Shown here: piece after piece, positions 28,888-37,674 of the stretch
Position numbering within the stretch: the stretch's first letter is position 1
Layout of the letters: every line of letters starts with the position of its first letter
DNA from: Georgenia muralis
GTDB taxonomy: Bacteria > Actinomycetota > Actinomycetes > Actinomycetales > Actinomycetaceae
DNA: 64,000 nt
Assembly (NCBI RefSeq): GCF_003814705.1
Contig: NZ_RKRA01000001.1
Span: forward strand, 2,046,001-2,110,000
Direction: 5' to 3'
Notes under the pieces: model-generated
Databases searched by the model: none
Seen by the model: the letters and a program-made list of their open reading frames with translations, nothing else
What the model was told of the DNA's origin: nothing
Position numbers and translations under genes: made by a program

Positions 28888-29033
28888 CTGCGCCACCTGC
28901 TGTTCGTGCGGGGCGCTCGCGGAGCGCGCCCGTGCCGGGCCACCTCGGATCGGGACGGGCGGATACACGCGCTGGTCCGCCCCAGTTGTCGGTGTCCGCG
29001 ATCAAGGTGCGCGGTGGGCGCAGGGTGTCGCTG

Positions 29034-29160
29034 GCCCAGCGATCCCTCCGTGCGCGAACGATCACTTCGTCGCCGAGCGATCCCTCCGTCGGCGAACGAT
29101 CACCTCGTGACCGAGCGATCCCTCCACACCGCTCTCGTTCGGCAACGGAGTGATCACTCG
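29034..29160. repeat. GATC-centred 19-bp-period array, copy C
   Basis: Five GATC cores are spaced exactly 19 bp (29041, 29060, 29079, 29098, 29117). They alternate between CCGAGCGATCCCTCCG and GCGAACGATCACNTCG types, giving a 38-bp double unit. A final perfect palindrome GAGTGATCACTC follows at about 29148-29159. About 60 bases (from AACGATCAC through the CTCTCNNTCGGCAAC stretch) match the reverse complement of the 19-kb arrays. It lies in the 735-bp gap between metY and the NlpC/P60 gene, which is otherwise empty apart from the two promoters. Confidence 0.85.
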
Positions 29161-29253
29161 CTGCCAGACGTCGTGCGGGCGGTGGGACGTTGGTCGGTGG
29201 CGCCGGGCGTGACGGTCGCTCTTCCGCCCGGATCGGCGCTGCCGCGCCTACCT

Positions 29254-29274
29254 GTTACCAGTGTTACTAGAGAT
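29254..29274 (+). promoter_or_regulatory. GTTAC direct repeat and putative promoter of the NlpC/P60 gene
   Basis: GTTAC occurs at 29254 and 29263, directly before TAGAGAT. Actinobacterial cell-wall hydrolase genes are often controlled by MtrA, whose sites are GTNAC-type direct repeats, but the 9-bp spacing here is not one I can confirm. Confidence 0.3.
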
Positions 29275-29356
29275 ACGCATGTTCCCAAAGAGGTTGAAGT
29301 CCGCTACCGTGCGAAACGCGCGTGTCCCGCACGGTGCGCGAGGACCTGGAGGAACG

Positions 29357-30901
29357 GTGGACGTACGACCCGGTACGCGGCGGATGACGGCCGCCCTCGC
29401 CGTCCTGGCCCTGTCGACGGCAGGCTTCGCCGCCGGCGCGACCGCGGCCCCGGGCGAGGATGAGATCGCGGCGTCCCGGGCCGCGGAGACGACCACGGTC
29501 CGCTCGATCGCATCCCTCGAGGTCGAGCTCGCCACGGTGGCGGCCGAGGTCGAGGAGGCCGCGGTCCGCGCCTCCCTGACCAACGAGGACTTCCTTGCGG
29601 CGCAGGCGGCTCTTGCCGCCGCCGTCACCACGGCGCAGGAGCGTCAGGCCGAGGCCGACGCCGCGGCCGAGGAGGTGGAGGCGGCACGCGCACAGCTCGG
29701 CCAGGTGGCCGCCGCGCTCTACCAGGACAGCTCGGTCGGACTCGCGCACATCACCCCCTACCTCTCCTCCGACAGCTTCGCGGAGGCGATGGGTCGCACG
29801 TCCACGCTCGAGCGCCTCGGCAGCCGCGCGGACAAGCACATCCAGCGGTTCCAGGCCCTCGAGCAGATCCACCGCACGCTGCAGGGCCGCGCCGACGAGG
29901 CGGTCGCCGCCCAGGAGGAGGCCACGGACGAGCTCGGTGCCGCGTCCGAGGCGGCCGAGGTCGGCTACGCCCAGGCGCAGGATCAGGCCATCGCTGCCGC
30001 GCAGCGGCGCGAGGAGCTCATCGTCGAGCTCGCCGCGCAGCGATCCACCACGGTCGAGCTCGAGCGTGCCCGTCAGGACGCGCTCGACGCCGATCGGCTC
30101 TCCCGTCAGGACGCCGCCGCCCGCTCCCAGGCCCTCGCCGCCCTCCCGGCCGCCGCAGCGACGGGCCCTGCGCCCGTCGCCCAGACCCCGGCGGCCCAGG
30201 CGCCGGCCGCCCAGAGCCCGGGCGCACAGACGCCGGCCGCGCAGGCGCCGGCCGTTCAGACGCCGGCCACACCCAGTTCGGCTCAGGACCCGGAGCCCGC
30301 CCCTGCTCCGGCCCCGGCCCCTAATCCGGCCCCGGCCCCGGCCCCGGCGCCCGCCCCCGCCCCCGCCCCCGCTCCAGCCCCGGCGCCCGCTCCGGCGCCT
30401 GCTCCGGCGCCCGCCCCGGCACCGGCGCCCGCGCCTGCCCCAGTCCCGGCTCCGGCTCCGGCGCCCGCTCCCGCTCCGGCGCCTGCTCCCGCCCCGGCGC
30501 CTGCTCCCGCTCCGGCACCGGCGCCCGCGGTCAACACCTCGGCCGTCGACCGCGCGATCGCCTTCGCCCGGTCCCAGCTCGGTGTCCCGTACGTGTGGGG
30601 TGGGACCGGCAACCCCGGCTACGACTGCTCGGGCCTGACCATGCGGGCCTTCGGGGCCGCCGGGATCTCGTTGCCCCGCACCACCCGCGCCCAGTGGGAC
30701 GTCGCGACCAAGGTGCCGCTGAGCCAGGTCAAGAAGGGCGACCTGGTGTTCTGGAGCAGCAACGGCCAGCGCTCAGGGATCTACCACGTCGCGATCTACA
30801 CCGGTGGCAACATGCGCATCCACGCGCCGAGCCCCGGAAAGACCGTCGAGGAGGTGCCCATGTGGCACGTCAACATCATGCCGGTGGTGGGCCGCCTCTG
30901 A
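29357..30901 (+). CDS. Secreted NlpC/P60 peptidoglycan endopeptidase
   Basis: A 514-residue protein. A signal peptide (hydrophobic ALAVLALSTAGFAAGATA, cleavage near residue 32) is followed by a long Ala/Glu-rich coiled coil (about 35-260) as in RipA/CwlO-type hydrolases. Next come a Pro-Ala-Gln-Thr linker and then about 80 residues of almost pure Pro-Ala repeats (30295-30530), and the NlpC/P60 domain. Its catalytic Cys is in YDCSGLT, with His in YHVAIYTGG and a further His in RIHAPSPG. It should cleave peptide stems during growth or division. The GTG at 29357 follows TGGAGG. An IS element has inserted between this gene and its terminator. Confidence 0.9.
   Translation: MDVRPGTRRMTAALAVLALSTAGFAAGATAAPGEDEIAASRAAETTTVRSIASLEVELATVAAEVEEAAVRASLTNEDFLAAQAALAAAVTTAQERQAEADAAAEEVEAARAQLGQVAAALYQDSSVGLAHITPYLSSDSFAEAMGRTSTLERLGSRADKHIQRFQALEQIHRTLQGRADEAVAAQEEATDELGAASEAAEVGYAQAQDQAIAAAQRREELIVELAAQRSTTVELERARQDALDADRLSRQDAAARSQALAALPAAAATGPAPVAQTPAAQAPAAQSPGAQTPAAQAPAVQTPATPSSAQDPEPAPAPAPAPNPAPAPAPAPAPAPAPAPAPAPAPAPAPAPAPAPAPAPAPVPAPAPAPAPAPAPAPAPAPAPAPAPAPAVNTSAVDRAIAFARSQLGVPYVWGGTGNPGYDCSGLTMRAFGAAGISLPRTTRAQWDVATKVPLSQVKKGDLVFWSSNGQRSGIYHVAIYTGGNMRIHAPSPGKTVEEVPMWHVNIMPVVGRL
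30295..30530 (+). repeat. Pro-Ala coding repeat in the NlpC/P60 gene
   Basis: A run of CCGGCC, CCCGCC and GCTCCG-like hexamers encodes roughly 40 consecutive Pro-Ala dipeptides broken by a single Asn and a Val. It probably forms an extended wall-spanning linker. The tract may vary in length between strains. Confidence 0.8.
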
Positions 30902-30970
30902 GCCGGCGCCGCACGGTCGCCTCTGAGCCGGCCCGCATGGCGGAGCCCGAGCGGGCACCGCACGACTAAG

Positions 30971-32633
30971 CCTCGATCCACCGATGGTCCGCGGCTCGCT
31001 CGTTGATGCGGTCGGGACGGCGGTGGTGGTTCTCGGGCGTGGGGTGGTTGCCGGTCTGCCCGGCTTTTCCACTGATGGTCCTCGGTCGTGGGGCGATGGG
31101 TCGGGGTTCAGGTGACCCGGGCGCTGCGCGGGAGGACGGCGTCGTAGAGCGTTGTCCAGGCGCTCTGCCAGGGCCAGGCGGTGGGCAGGTGCAGCCGTAG
31201 CCGCCGGGCGGAGGTCGCGATCCGGGCGGGGACGTTGATCAGCTTGCGGCGGATCGTCTCGGTCGTTGCCCGGACCAGCGACGGTGCCCTGGTCACCGTG
31301 GCGGCGGCGCGGGTGAGGTTGAAGGCCATGACGGCACAGACGAGCCAGGCGGCGTTGGCGGCGAAGACACCGGAGGGCAGGTGTGCCAGGGCGGAGGCCT
31401 TGAGGTCGGCGTGGACGTTCTCGATGATCGCGTGGGCCCGGTGGGTCTGGTCAGCGGCGACCGCGCCGAGCGCCTCGGGTGCCGTGGTGGTGAAGAAGGC
31501 GTGGAAGCGCCAGGTCTCGAACAGCGTCTCCTGGCCCTGACCCTGCTTGGGGTTCAGGTCGGGGATGCGCCGGACCACGAGCCGGCCGGGGACCTGCTCG
31601 GCCTTCTTCTTCGAGGAGAACGCGGTGAACGGGACCTCAGCGACCTCGGCGCGTGAGTTCCATACCCCGGTGGTCTCGTCGTAGATGGCATCGGTGTACC
31701 GGATCGCGGTCCACGCATCGGCGTCGATCGTGGCGATGGCGCGTTTGACGGCCGGGTCCATCCGCGCGGTGATCGAGACCTGCGCGCCGGCCTTGAGCGC
31801 CGCGGTGACCAGAGTGTGGGAGTAGAACGCCGAGTCGGCCCGCACCAGCACACCACGGCCGGCCAGCCGGCTGCGGCGGATCAGCGCCAAGGTGTCGGTC
31901 GCCAGCCGGGCCGCCCCGCGCGGGGAACCCACCGACCCTTTGCGGAGCCGCTGGGCGGCGATCACCGGTGCGACCTGATCGGTGGAGACGGTGGCAAGCA
32001 GGGCGTTGAGCCCTCGCACGCCGGAGTACCCGAACGCCGCCCCCTGCTTGGCGTAGCCGTGGACCTCAACGATGGTGTCGTCGATGTCGACCATCACCAT
32101 CCCCGCGTCCGCCGCGCCGCCGAGCAGGGTGGTGTGCTCGGCCAGGGCGAGGAAGAACCGTGAGGCGACCGCGTCGACCTGGCGGACGTGGCCGAAGGTG
32201 AACGAGCGCAGGAACGAGCCCAGCGTCGAGGGGGCGTAGGCACCGGAGAAGACCTTGCCCATGCCGCCGTGGCGCAGCAGGGCCATGTCGTCGATGCTGT
32301 CCGCGCCGGCGGCCATGCCCGCGACCAGCGAGGACAGCTTCAGGCCGGCGTTGGCGCCCTTGTCCGTGGGCACGCTCAGCCGCTCGTCGGCCAACTCCCG
32401 CAGTCCCGCCCGACGGGCCAGGGCCATCACCGGGACCAGGCCGGCGGCCGACACGAGGTTGGGCTCATCGAACGTCGCGGACACGACCGGACGGGTGTGA
32501 GAAAGTTGCATCTACGAGATGCCCTTCTTGAACTGGCGATACGGACCTTCGACAAGTCGTATCTTCCCAGCTCAGAGGGGCATTCTCGCGTTCCCGCGCC
32601 TACCCGTAACAGTCAGCCCTCGGTGGATCGAGG
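30971..32633. mobile_element. Complete IS1380-family insertion sequence with 5-bp target duplication
   Basis: The element is 1663 bp with 14-bp perfect terminal inverted repeats: CCTCGATCCACCGA at 30971-30984 and its complement at 32620-32633. It is flanked by the direct repeat CTAAG (30966-30970 and 32634-32638). Element length, repeat size and target duplication fit IS1380. Removing the element rejoins the NlpC/P60 3' flank to the terminator hairpin at 32638. An intact transposase, perfect ends and an intact duplication indicate a recent insertion. Confidence 0.92.
31108..32511 (-). CDS. IS1380-family DDE transposase
   Basis: A 467-residue transposase filling most of the element. Catalytic acidic residues are expected at DIDDTIVEVHGYAKQG (about residues 140-155), VRADSAFYSH (about 235) and the late ENVHADLK segment (about 380), the usual IS1380 pattern. 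The N-terminus is VVSATFDEPNLVSAAGLVP-like and the C-terminus carries the RRKLINVPARIATSARRLRLHL region. The frame is uninterrupted, so it may be active. The second element at the window end has a clearly related but different copy. Confidence 0.93.
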   Translation of the reverse strand: MQLSHTRPVVSATFDEPNLVSAAGLVPVMALARRAGLRELADERLSVPTDKGANAGLKLSSLVAGMAAGADSIDDMALLRHGGMGKVFSGAYAPSTLGSFLRSFTFGHVRQVDAVASRFFLALAEHTTLLGGAADAGMVMVDIDDTIVEVHGYAKQGAAFGYSGVRGLNALLATVSTDQVAPVIAAQRLRKGSVGSPRGAARLATDTLALIRRSRLAGRGVLVRADSAFYSHTLVTAALKAGAQVSITARMDPAVKRAIATIDADAWTAIRYTDAIYDETTGVWNSRAEVAEVPFTAFSSKKKAEQVPGRLVVRRIPDLNPKQGQGQETLFETWRFHAFFTTTAPEALGAVAADQTHRAHAIIENVHADLKASALAHLPSGVFAANAAWLVCAVMAFNLTRAAATVTRAPSLVRATTETIRRKLINVPARIATSARRLRLHLPTAWPWQSAWTTLYDAVLPRSARVT

Positions 32634-32637
32634 CTAA

Positions 32638-32661
32638 GGGCCCCGCCGGTCGGCGGGGCCC
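32638..32661. terminator. Bidirectional terminator between the NlpC/P60 gene and ppa, displaced by the IS
   Basis: GGGCCCCGCC pairs perfectly with GGCGGGGCCC around GGTC. Without the insertion it would start about 65 bases after the NlpC/P60 stop; now it lies 1.7 kb away. It also lies directly downstream of the convergent ppa gene, so ppa keeps it. Confidence 0.7.
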
Positions 32662-32714
32662 TCGGTCGTCGTGCGGGGACGGCAGCCGGTGGTGCGGCCA
32701 ACCCGTCGGTGACG

Positions 32715-33221
32715 TCAGTGGACGCCGTTGTTGTGGTAGCCCTGCTCCTTGGCCCGCTCGTACGACCGGCGGATCTCGTGCTCGGCCGCCTCACGGCCCA
32801 CCCAGTGGGCGCCCTCGACCGACTTGCCCGGCTCGAGGTCCTTGTACACCTCGAAGAAGTGCTGGATCTCCAGGCGGTGGAACTCGCTGACGTCCTCGAT
32901 GTCCGTGCGCCACGACGCGCGCTGGTCGGCCGCCGGGACGCACAGGACCTTGTCGTCCCCGCCGGCCTCGTCCTTCATCCGGAACATCCCCAGGGCGCGG
33001 CACCGGATGAGACAGCCGGGGAAGGTCGGCTCCTCGAGCAGCACCAGCGCGTCGAGCGGGTCGCCGTCCTCGCCGAGCGTGTCCTCGATGAACCCGTAGT
33101 CGTCGGGGTAGCGGGTGGACGTGAAGAGCATCCTGTCCAGACGGATCCGCCCGGTCTCGTGATCGACCTCGTACTTGTTGCGGTTCCCCTTGGGGATCTC
33201 GATCGTGACGTCGAACTCCAC
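32715..33221 (-). CDS. ppa: Soluble inorganic pyrophosphatase (family I)
   Basis: A 168-residue family I enzyme hydrolysing pyrophosphate with Mg2+. The metal-binding signature is [12 protein letters not shown], and [11 protein letters not shown] and [11 protein letters not shown] are as in other actinobacterial PPases. GTG 33221 is preferred; GGAGGAAGG lies upstream, and the protein begins [18 protein letters not shown] as expected. The gene is divergent from dacB, as in Mycobacterium. With hppA the cell has both soluble and membrane pyrophosphatases. Confidence 0.95.
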   Translation of the reverse strand: MEFDVTIEIPKGNRNKYEVDHETGRIRLDRMLFTSTRYPDDYGFIEDTLGEDGDPLDALVLLEEPTFPGCLIRCRALGMFRMKDEAGGDDKVLCVPAADQRASWRTDIEDVSEFHRLEIQHFFEVYKDLEPGKSVEGAHWVGREAAEHEIRRSYERAKEQGYHNNGVH

Positions 33222-33374
33222 GGCTACCCTTCCTCCGGCCCGGCCGCCCCACCGCGGGACGAGGGGGCGCGTCGTGTCCGCCCGGCGCGGTCCTGGCCGG
33301 ACTCTCGGCACTAGTGTGTCGCACGTCAGGGGCTTTCGTGCACGCGCGGCGCCCGCCGGACCCGGGGAGGTGCC

Positions 33375-34751
33375 GTGGCACGGAGGAGGATCGCGGGTGT
33401 CCTCGCGGGCGTCCTCGTCCTGGGTGGGTACACCGCCGCCGACGCCGCGGACGTCGTGCCCGGGGTGCTCACCACCGATCCGGTCCCCGCCGACCCCCGG
33501 CCCTTCCCCGACATCCCGGGCGACGGCCTGCGCGCCCCCGCCGTCGCGGGCCCGGACACGGAGGCACCGGTGCCGGCGGCAGCGGCGCTGGAAGGGATGG
33601 CCGACAGCCTCCGGGCGGACCACCGCATGATCGGCGAGGCCTCCGTCGTCGTCGCCGACGGAGTGACGGGGGAGGTGCTCCTCGACTCCGAGGGCGCCAC
33701 GCCGCGCCGGCCCGCCTCCTCGCTCAAGGTCCTCACCGCCGCCGCGGCGCTCGCCGCGCTCGGCCCGGACCGGGTCCTCACGACCTCGGTGGTCCAGACC
33801 GGCGACGACCGGGTCGTGCTCGTCGCGGGCGGCGACGTCATGCTCGCCGCGGGGCAGGGCGACCCCGCGGCGGTCCGGGGCCACGCCGGGCTCGCCGACC
33901 TCGCGGCCGCCACGGCGGCCGAGCTCACCGCGCAGGGGGTGGGCGAGGTGAGCGTCTCGCTGGCCGACGGCCTGTTCACCGGCCCTGTCCACGCGTCCGG
34001 CTGGAGCGGGCTGGACCTGGACTTCGTCATGCCGGTCCAGCCCCTCGCCGTCGACTCCGGCCGCGACGGTGCCGGCGGCTATCTCGACGACCCGGCCCTG
34101 GAGGCGGCCCGCACCTTCGCGGCCGCCCTGGCCGACGCCGGTGTCGCCGTCTCGGGGTCGGTCCGCCGCACCCCCCTGCCCGACGACGACCTCGAGCCGA
34201 TCGCGACCGTCGAGTCCGCCCCGCTCGCGGCGGTGGTGCGCGAGGCCCTGCGCGCCTCCGACAACTCCGTCACCGAGGTCCTCGGCCGGCTGGTCGCGAT
34301 CGAGCGGGGCGGAGCGGCGGACTTCGCGGGCGCGACCGCGGCGGTGCGCGACCAGCTGGCCGACCTCGGCCTCGACGTCGAGGGAGTCACCCTCGCCGAC
34401 ACCTCCGGCCTGAGCATGGACACCAGCGTGCCGGCGCGCCTCCTCACCGACGTCCTCGTCGCCTCCCTCGACCCCTCCCGACCCGAGCTCGCCGCGCTCG
34501 TGCCCGGCCTGCCCGTGGGCAACCTCGACGGCACGCTCGCCGAGCGCTTCACCGGCGACCTCGCCGGGCGTGTGCGCGCCAAGACCGGCACCCTCACCGT
34601 GGCCTCGTCCCTCAGCGGGACGGTGCTGACCGCCGACGGCCGCCTGCTGGTCTTCTCCGTCCTCACCGACGACCTCCCGGTCGGCACGACCTTCCAGGCC
34701 CGGCTGGCGATCGACGACCTCGTGCGCACGCTCGGCGCGTGCGGGTGCTAG
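33375..34751 (+). CDS. dacB: D-alanyl-D-alanine carboxypeptidase/endopeptidase (PBP4, S13 family)
   Basis: A 458-residue penicillin-binding protein. A short basic N-terminus and hydrophobic signal (about residues 5-24) indicate export. All three active-site motifs are present: SSLK (Ser115 and Lys118), SDN at 295-297 and KTG at 403-405. The large insertion between the first and second motifs is the S13 hallmark. It trims peptidoglycan peptides. GTG 33375 is the first good start. It heads a run of same-strand genes (DUF2342 protease, tilS, hpt), the same order as in Mycobacterium. Confidence 0.93.
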   Translation: MARRRIAGVLAGVLVLGGYTAADAADVVPGVLTTDPVPADPRPFPDIPGDGLRAPAVAGPDTEAPVPAAAALEGMADSLRADHRMIGEASVVVADGVTGEVLLDSEGATPRRPASSLKVLTAAAALAALGPDRVLTTSVVQTGDDRVVLVAGGDVMLAAGQGDPAAVRGHAGLADLAAATAAELTAQGVGEVSVSLADGLFTGPVHASGWSGLDLDFVMPVQPLAVDSGRDGAGGYLDDPALEAARTFAAALADAGVAVSGSVRRTPLPDDDLEPIATVESAPLAAVVREALRASDNSVTEVLGRLVAIERGGAADFAGATAAVRDQLADLGLDVEGVTLADTSGLSMDTSVPARLLTDVLVASLDPSRPELAALVPGLPVGNLDGTLAERFTGDLAGRVRAKTGTLTVASSLSGTVLTADGRLLVFSVLTDDLPVGTTFQARLAIDDLVRTLGACGC

Positions 34752-34775
34752 GCCGCGCCGCGCGCCCGCCGACAG

Positions 34776-34781
34776 TAGGTT
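34776..34781 (+). promoter_or_regulatory. -10 element before the DUF2342 gene
   Basis: TAGGTT lies seven bases before the ATG at 34789, as in leaderless or near-leaderless actinobacterial promoters. It overlaps the ribosome-site-like TGGAGG, so both modes of initiation are possible. Confidence 0.35.
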
Positions 34782-34788
34782 GGAGGCC

Positions 34789-35835
34789 ATGAGCGAAGCC
34801 GTGGACTGGCAGGTCGCCGTGCGACGCGCGGGCGGCCTCGCCCGCCCGGGCCCGAGGGGCTCCCGCGCTGAGCTGCGGGCGCTCATCACGGTGCTGCGCA
34901 CCGCCGCCCGGGAGGCTCCCCGCCACGTCGGCGCGATCACGGGGCTGCACGCCGCCGCCGAGGCCGCCGCCCGCGTGCCCGTGTACGTCGTGGACCGGCC
35001 GCGCTGGGCCGAGGCCAACGTCGAGATGTTCGCCCACCTCACCGGCGGGCTGCTGCCCGCGGCCACCCGGCCCGGGGCCGCCCGGATCGCCGGCGAGGAG
35101 ATGGGCGTGGTCCTCTCCCTCCTCTCGACCAAGGTGCTCGGCCAGTTCGACCCGTTCACCGCCGGGGCGCCGGGGCGTCTCCTTCTCGTCGCGCCCAACG
35201 TGCTGCACATCGAGCGCGAGCTGGACCTCGACGCCATGGACTTCCGCATGTGGGTGTGCCTGCACGAGCAGACGCACGCCGTGCAGTTCGCCGCCGCCCC
35301 GTGGCTCGCCGACCACCTGCGGACGAAGATGCGCTCGGTCGTCGACGAGGTCGCCGACAGCGACGACGCCCTCGCCCGCATCGCCCGGGCGGCCCGCGCC
35401 GTCGTGGAGACCCTCGGCTCGCTGCGCGGCGAGCCGCGGCCCCACGAGATGGGCGGCGCGCTCGTCGAGGCCTTCCTCGACGAGGAGGAGCGGGCCGCGA
35501 TGGGCGAGGTCGTGGCGGTCATGAGCCTGCTCGAGGGGCACGCCGACGTCGTCATGGACGAGGTCGGCCCCGCCCGGCTGCCCTCGGTGCGCCGCATCCG
35601 GGCCTCCTTCGAGAAGCGTCGCGACGGCACCTCCGCCCCCGACGTGCTCCTGCGGCGCCTGCTCGGGATGGACGCCAAGGTCGCCCAGTACCGCAACGGC
35701 GCCCGCTTCGTCCGTGACGTCGTCGCCCGCGTCGGGCACGACGGGCTCAACGCCGTGTGGACCGGTGCCGAGCACCTGCCCAGCGCCGCCGAGATCGCCG
35801 ATCCGGACGCCTGGGTGCGCCGCGTCCACGGCTGA
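34789..35835 (+). CDS. Zinc-dependent metalloprotease of the DUF2342 family
   Basis: A 348-residue protein. It carries the zinc motif HEQTH (residues 159-163) and a downstream Glu in [12 protein letters not shown] (Glu249), the arrangement of the DUF2342 family (sometimes labelled coenzyme F420 biosynthesis-associated). No substrate is established. It has no signal peptide and so should be cytoplasmic. The ATG at 34789 follows TGGAGG. The tilS start is two bases after its stop. It corresponds in position to Rv3626c of M. tuberculosis. Confidence 0.85.
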   Translation: MSEAVDWQVAVRRAGGLARPGPRGSRAELRALITVLRTAAREAPRHVGAITGLHAAAEAAARVPVYVVDRPRWAEANVEMFAHLTGGLLPAATRPGAARIAGEEMGVVLSLLSTKVLGQFDPFTAGAPGRLLLVAPNVLHIERELDLDAMDFRMWVCLHEQTHAVQFAAAPWLADHLRTKMRSVVDEVADSDDALARIARAARAVVETLGSLRGEPRPHEMGGALVEAFLDEEERAAMGEVVAVMSLLEGHADVVMDEVGPARLPSVRRIRASFEKRRDGTSAPDVLLRRLLGMDAKVAQYRNGARFVRDVVARVGHDGLNAVWTGAEHLPSAAEIADPDAWVRRVHG

Positions 35836-35836
35836 G

Positions 35837-36889
35837 ATGGCCGGACCGCCGCCCGACGTCGCCGCCGCCCGCTCCGCCGTCCGGACCGTGCTCGGCGACC
35901 TGCCGCCCGGCGCGAGGGTCCTCGTGGCCTGCTCCGGCGGGGCCGACTCGCTCGCGCTGGCGGCGGCGACGGCGTTCGTCGCGGCGCGCGAGGGGTGGCA
36001 GGCCGGGGCCGTCGTCGTCGACCACAAGCTGGCTCCCGGCTCGGGGGAGGTCGCCGCCCGCGCGGCCGCGCAGTGCCGCGACCTCGGTCTCGACCCGGTC
36101 CTCGTGCGCGCCGTCGACGTCCGCGGCGGTCCCGGGGGCACCGGTGCCGGCGGCCCCGAGGCCGCCGCCCGCTCCGCGCGGTACGACGCGCTCGCCGAGG
36201 CGGCGACGGCGGTCGGCGCGGCGGCCGTCCTGCTCGGGCACACCCTGGACGACCAGGCCGAGACGGTCCTGCTCCGCCTAGCCCGCGGCTCGGGCATCCG
36301 GTCCCTCGCCGCGATGGCACCCGTGCGGGGCCTGCTGCGGCGGCCGTTCCTGGGGCTGCGGCGCGAGCAGACCGAGGCGGTGTGCCGGGCGGCGGGGCTC
36401 GAGCCCGCCCGCGACCCGGGCAACGCCGCGGACGGTCCCTGGCGCGCCGCCGACGGCTCGGCGCTGCGCCGGGCGGCGGTGCGCGAACGGGCCCTGCCCG
36501 CCCTCGTCGCCGCCCTCGGCCCGGGGGTCGTGCCCGCGCTCGCCCGCACGGCCGAGCAGCTGCGCCGCGACGGCGACCTCCTCGACGCCCAGGCCGGCGC
36601 CCTCCTCGACGGCGCCGTCGTCGCGGCCGCTCCTCTCACCCTCGACGCCGCCACCCTCGCCGCCGCCCACCCCGCGCTGCGCAGCCGGGCCCTGCGCACC
36701 GCGGCCCTGCGCGCGGGCGCCCCACCCGGTGCCCTCGCCGCGGTCCACCTCGACGCGCTCGAGGCCCTGGTCACCGGCTTCCACGGCCAGGGCGCCGTCC
36801 AGCTCCCCGGCGGTGTGGAGGCCCGGCGGCGGTGTGGCAGGCTTGCCCTGCACCCGGCCGGGACACCGCCCGGCGGCGGTACCGAGTGA
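35837..36889 (+). CDS. tilS: tRNA(Ile)-lysidine synthetase
   Basis: A 350-residue ATP-pyrophosphatase that modifies C34 of tRNA-Ile(CAU) to lysidine so it reads AUA codons. The PP-loop SGGADS is at residues 33-38, [15 protein letters not shown] is the conserved second motif, and RRPFLGLRR follows. The C-terminal part is short and Ala-rich, as in other high-G+C species. ATG 35837 was chosen because it sits two bases after the upstream stop and just before the conserved region. Its end lies 17 bases before the hpt start, so the two are co-transcribed. Confidence 0.92.
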   Translation: MAGPPPDVAAARSAVRTVLGDLPPGARVLVACSGGADSLALAAATAFVAAREGWQAGAVVVDHKLAPGSGEVAARAAAQCRDLGLDPVLVRAVDVRGGPGGTGAGGPEAAARSARYDALAEAATAVGAAAVLLGHTLDDQAETVLLRLARGSGIRSLAAMAPVRGLLRRPFLGLRREQTEAVCRAAGLEPARDPGNAADGPWRAADGSALRRAAVRERALPALVAALGPGVVPALARTAEQLRRDGDLLDAQAGALLDGAVVAAAPLTLDAATLAAAHPALRSRALRTAALRAGAPPGALAAVHLDALEALVTGFHGQGAVQLPGGVEARRRCGRLALHPAGTPPGGGTE

Positions 36890-36906
36890 GCGGGAGGGGC
36901 GCCTGC

Positions 36907-37461
36907 ATGGACGCGCGTGACATGGGTGAGGACCTGGAGAAGATCCTCCTCACCGAGGAGCAGATCGGCACCCGGCTCGAGGAGATGGCCGCCCTCATCG
37001 ACGCCGACTACGCCGGGCGCGAGCTGCTGCTCGTCGGCGTCCTGCGCGGCGCGGTGATGGTCATGGCCGACCTCTCCCGGCGGATGCACCTGCCGATCCA
37101 GATGGACTGGATGGCGGTCTCGTCCTACGGCTCGGGGACGAAGTCGTCCGGCGTCGTGCGCATCCTCAAGGATCTCGACAACGATCTCACCGGCCGGGAC
37201 GTCCTCATCGTCGAGGACATCATCGACTCCGGGCTCACCCTGTCGTGGCTCGTGGCCAACCTGCGTTCGCGCGGGCCGGCCTCGGTGGAGATCGCGACCC
37301 TGCTGCGCAAGCCCGAGGCGGCGAAGGTCGACGTCGACGTGCGCTACGTCGGGTTCGACATCCCGCCCGAGTTCGTCGTCGGCTACGGCCTGGACTACGC
37401 CGAGCGCTACCGCCACCTGCCCTTCGTCGGGACCCTCGCCCCGCACGTCTACGGCGGCTGA
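36907..37461 (+). CDS. hpt: Hypoxanthine phosphoribosyltransferase
   Basis: A 184-residue purine-salvage enzyme. The PRPP-binding motif [13 protein letters not shown], the [16 protein letters not shown] loop and the C-terminal [20 protein letters not shown] segment are all typical. ATG 36907 follows GGGAGGGG. The frame could start at an earlier GTG overlapping the tilS stop, but the ribosome site favours the ATG. tilS-hpt-ftsH is a widely conserved neighbourhood. Confidence 0.95.
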   Translation: MDARDMGEDLEKILLTEEQIGTRLEEMAALIDADYAGRELLLVGVLRGAVMVMADLSRRMHLPIQMDWMAVSSYGSGTKSSGVVRILKDLDNDLTGRDVLIVEDIIDSGLTLSWLVANLRSRGPASVEIATLLRKPEAAKVDVDVRYVGFDIPPEFVVGYGLDYAERYRHLPFVGTLAPHVYGG

Positions 37462-37479
37462 GCGCCCCGACCGGCGCCT

Positions 37480-37522
37480 GCGCGGGCGCGGGACACCGCT
37501 TCCGCGCGGGCGCGGAACACCG
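37480..37522. repeat. Direct repeat in the hpt-ftsH gap
   Basis: GCGCGGGCGCGG followed by GACACCG or AACACCG occurs twice with a 23-bp period. It lies downstream of hpt. No function is evident. Confidence 0.4.
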
Positions 37523-37532
37523 GCACGCGCCC

Positions 37533-37588
37533 GCCCGTTGTCCTGGGGGAAGACCCGTGCTCGGGCAAGCCCTGCGCGAACAACGGGC
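37533..37588. repeat. Inverted repeat in the ftsH upstream region
   Basis: GCCCGTTGT (37533-37541) and ACAACGGGC (37580-37588) are perfect 9-bp inverted repeats flanking 38 bases. They could form the stem of an hpt terminator or an ftsH upstream structure. Confidence 0.35.
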
Positions 37589-37674
37589 CGACCGGCCGGT
37601 GCCCGCCCGCCCCGGTCGGCTACCGTCGGGGAAAACGTGCGACCAGGAGGGACCGGGCCCAGGGCCCATCGTTC

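Noticed and set aside
30283-30612. Gly-Ala repeat protein on the minus strand
   Set aside because: It is the antisense reading of the Pro-Ala linker of the NlpC/P60 gene.
32595-32613. Similarity between the IS right end (CCGCGCCTACCCGTAAC) and the NlpC/P60 promoter region at 29243 (CCGCGCCTACCTGTTAC)
   Set aside because: The match is short, one copy lies inside the IS, and it does not coincide with the target duplication or the terminal repeats. Chance is the simplest explanation.
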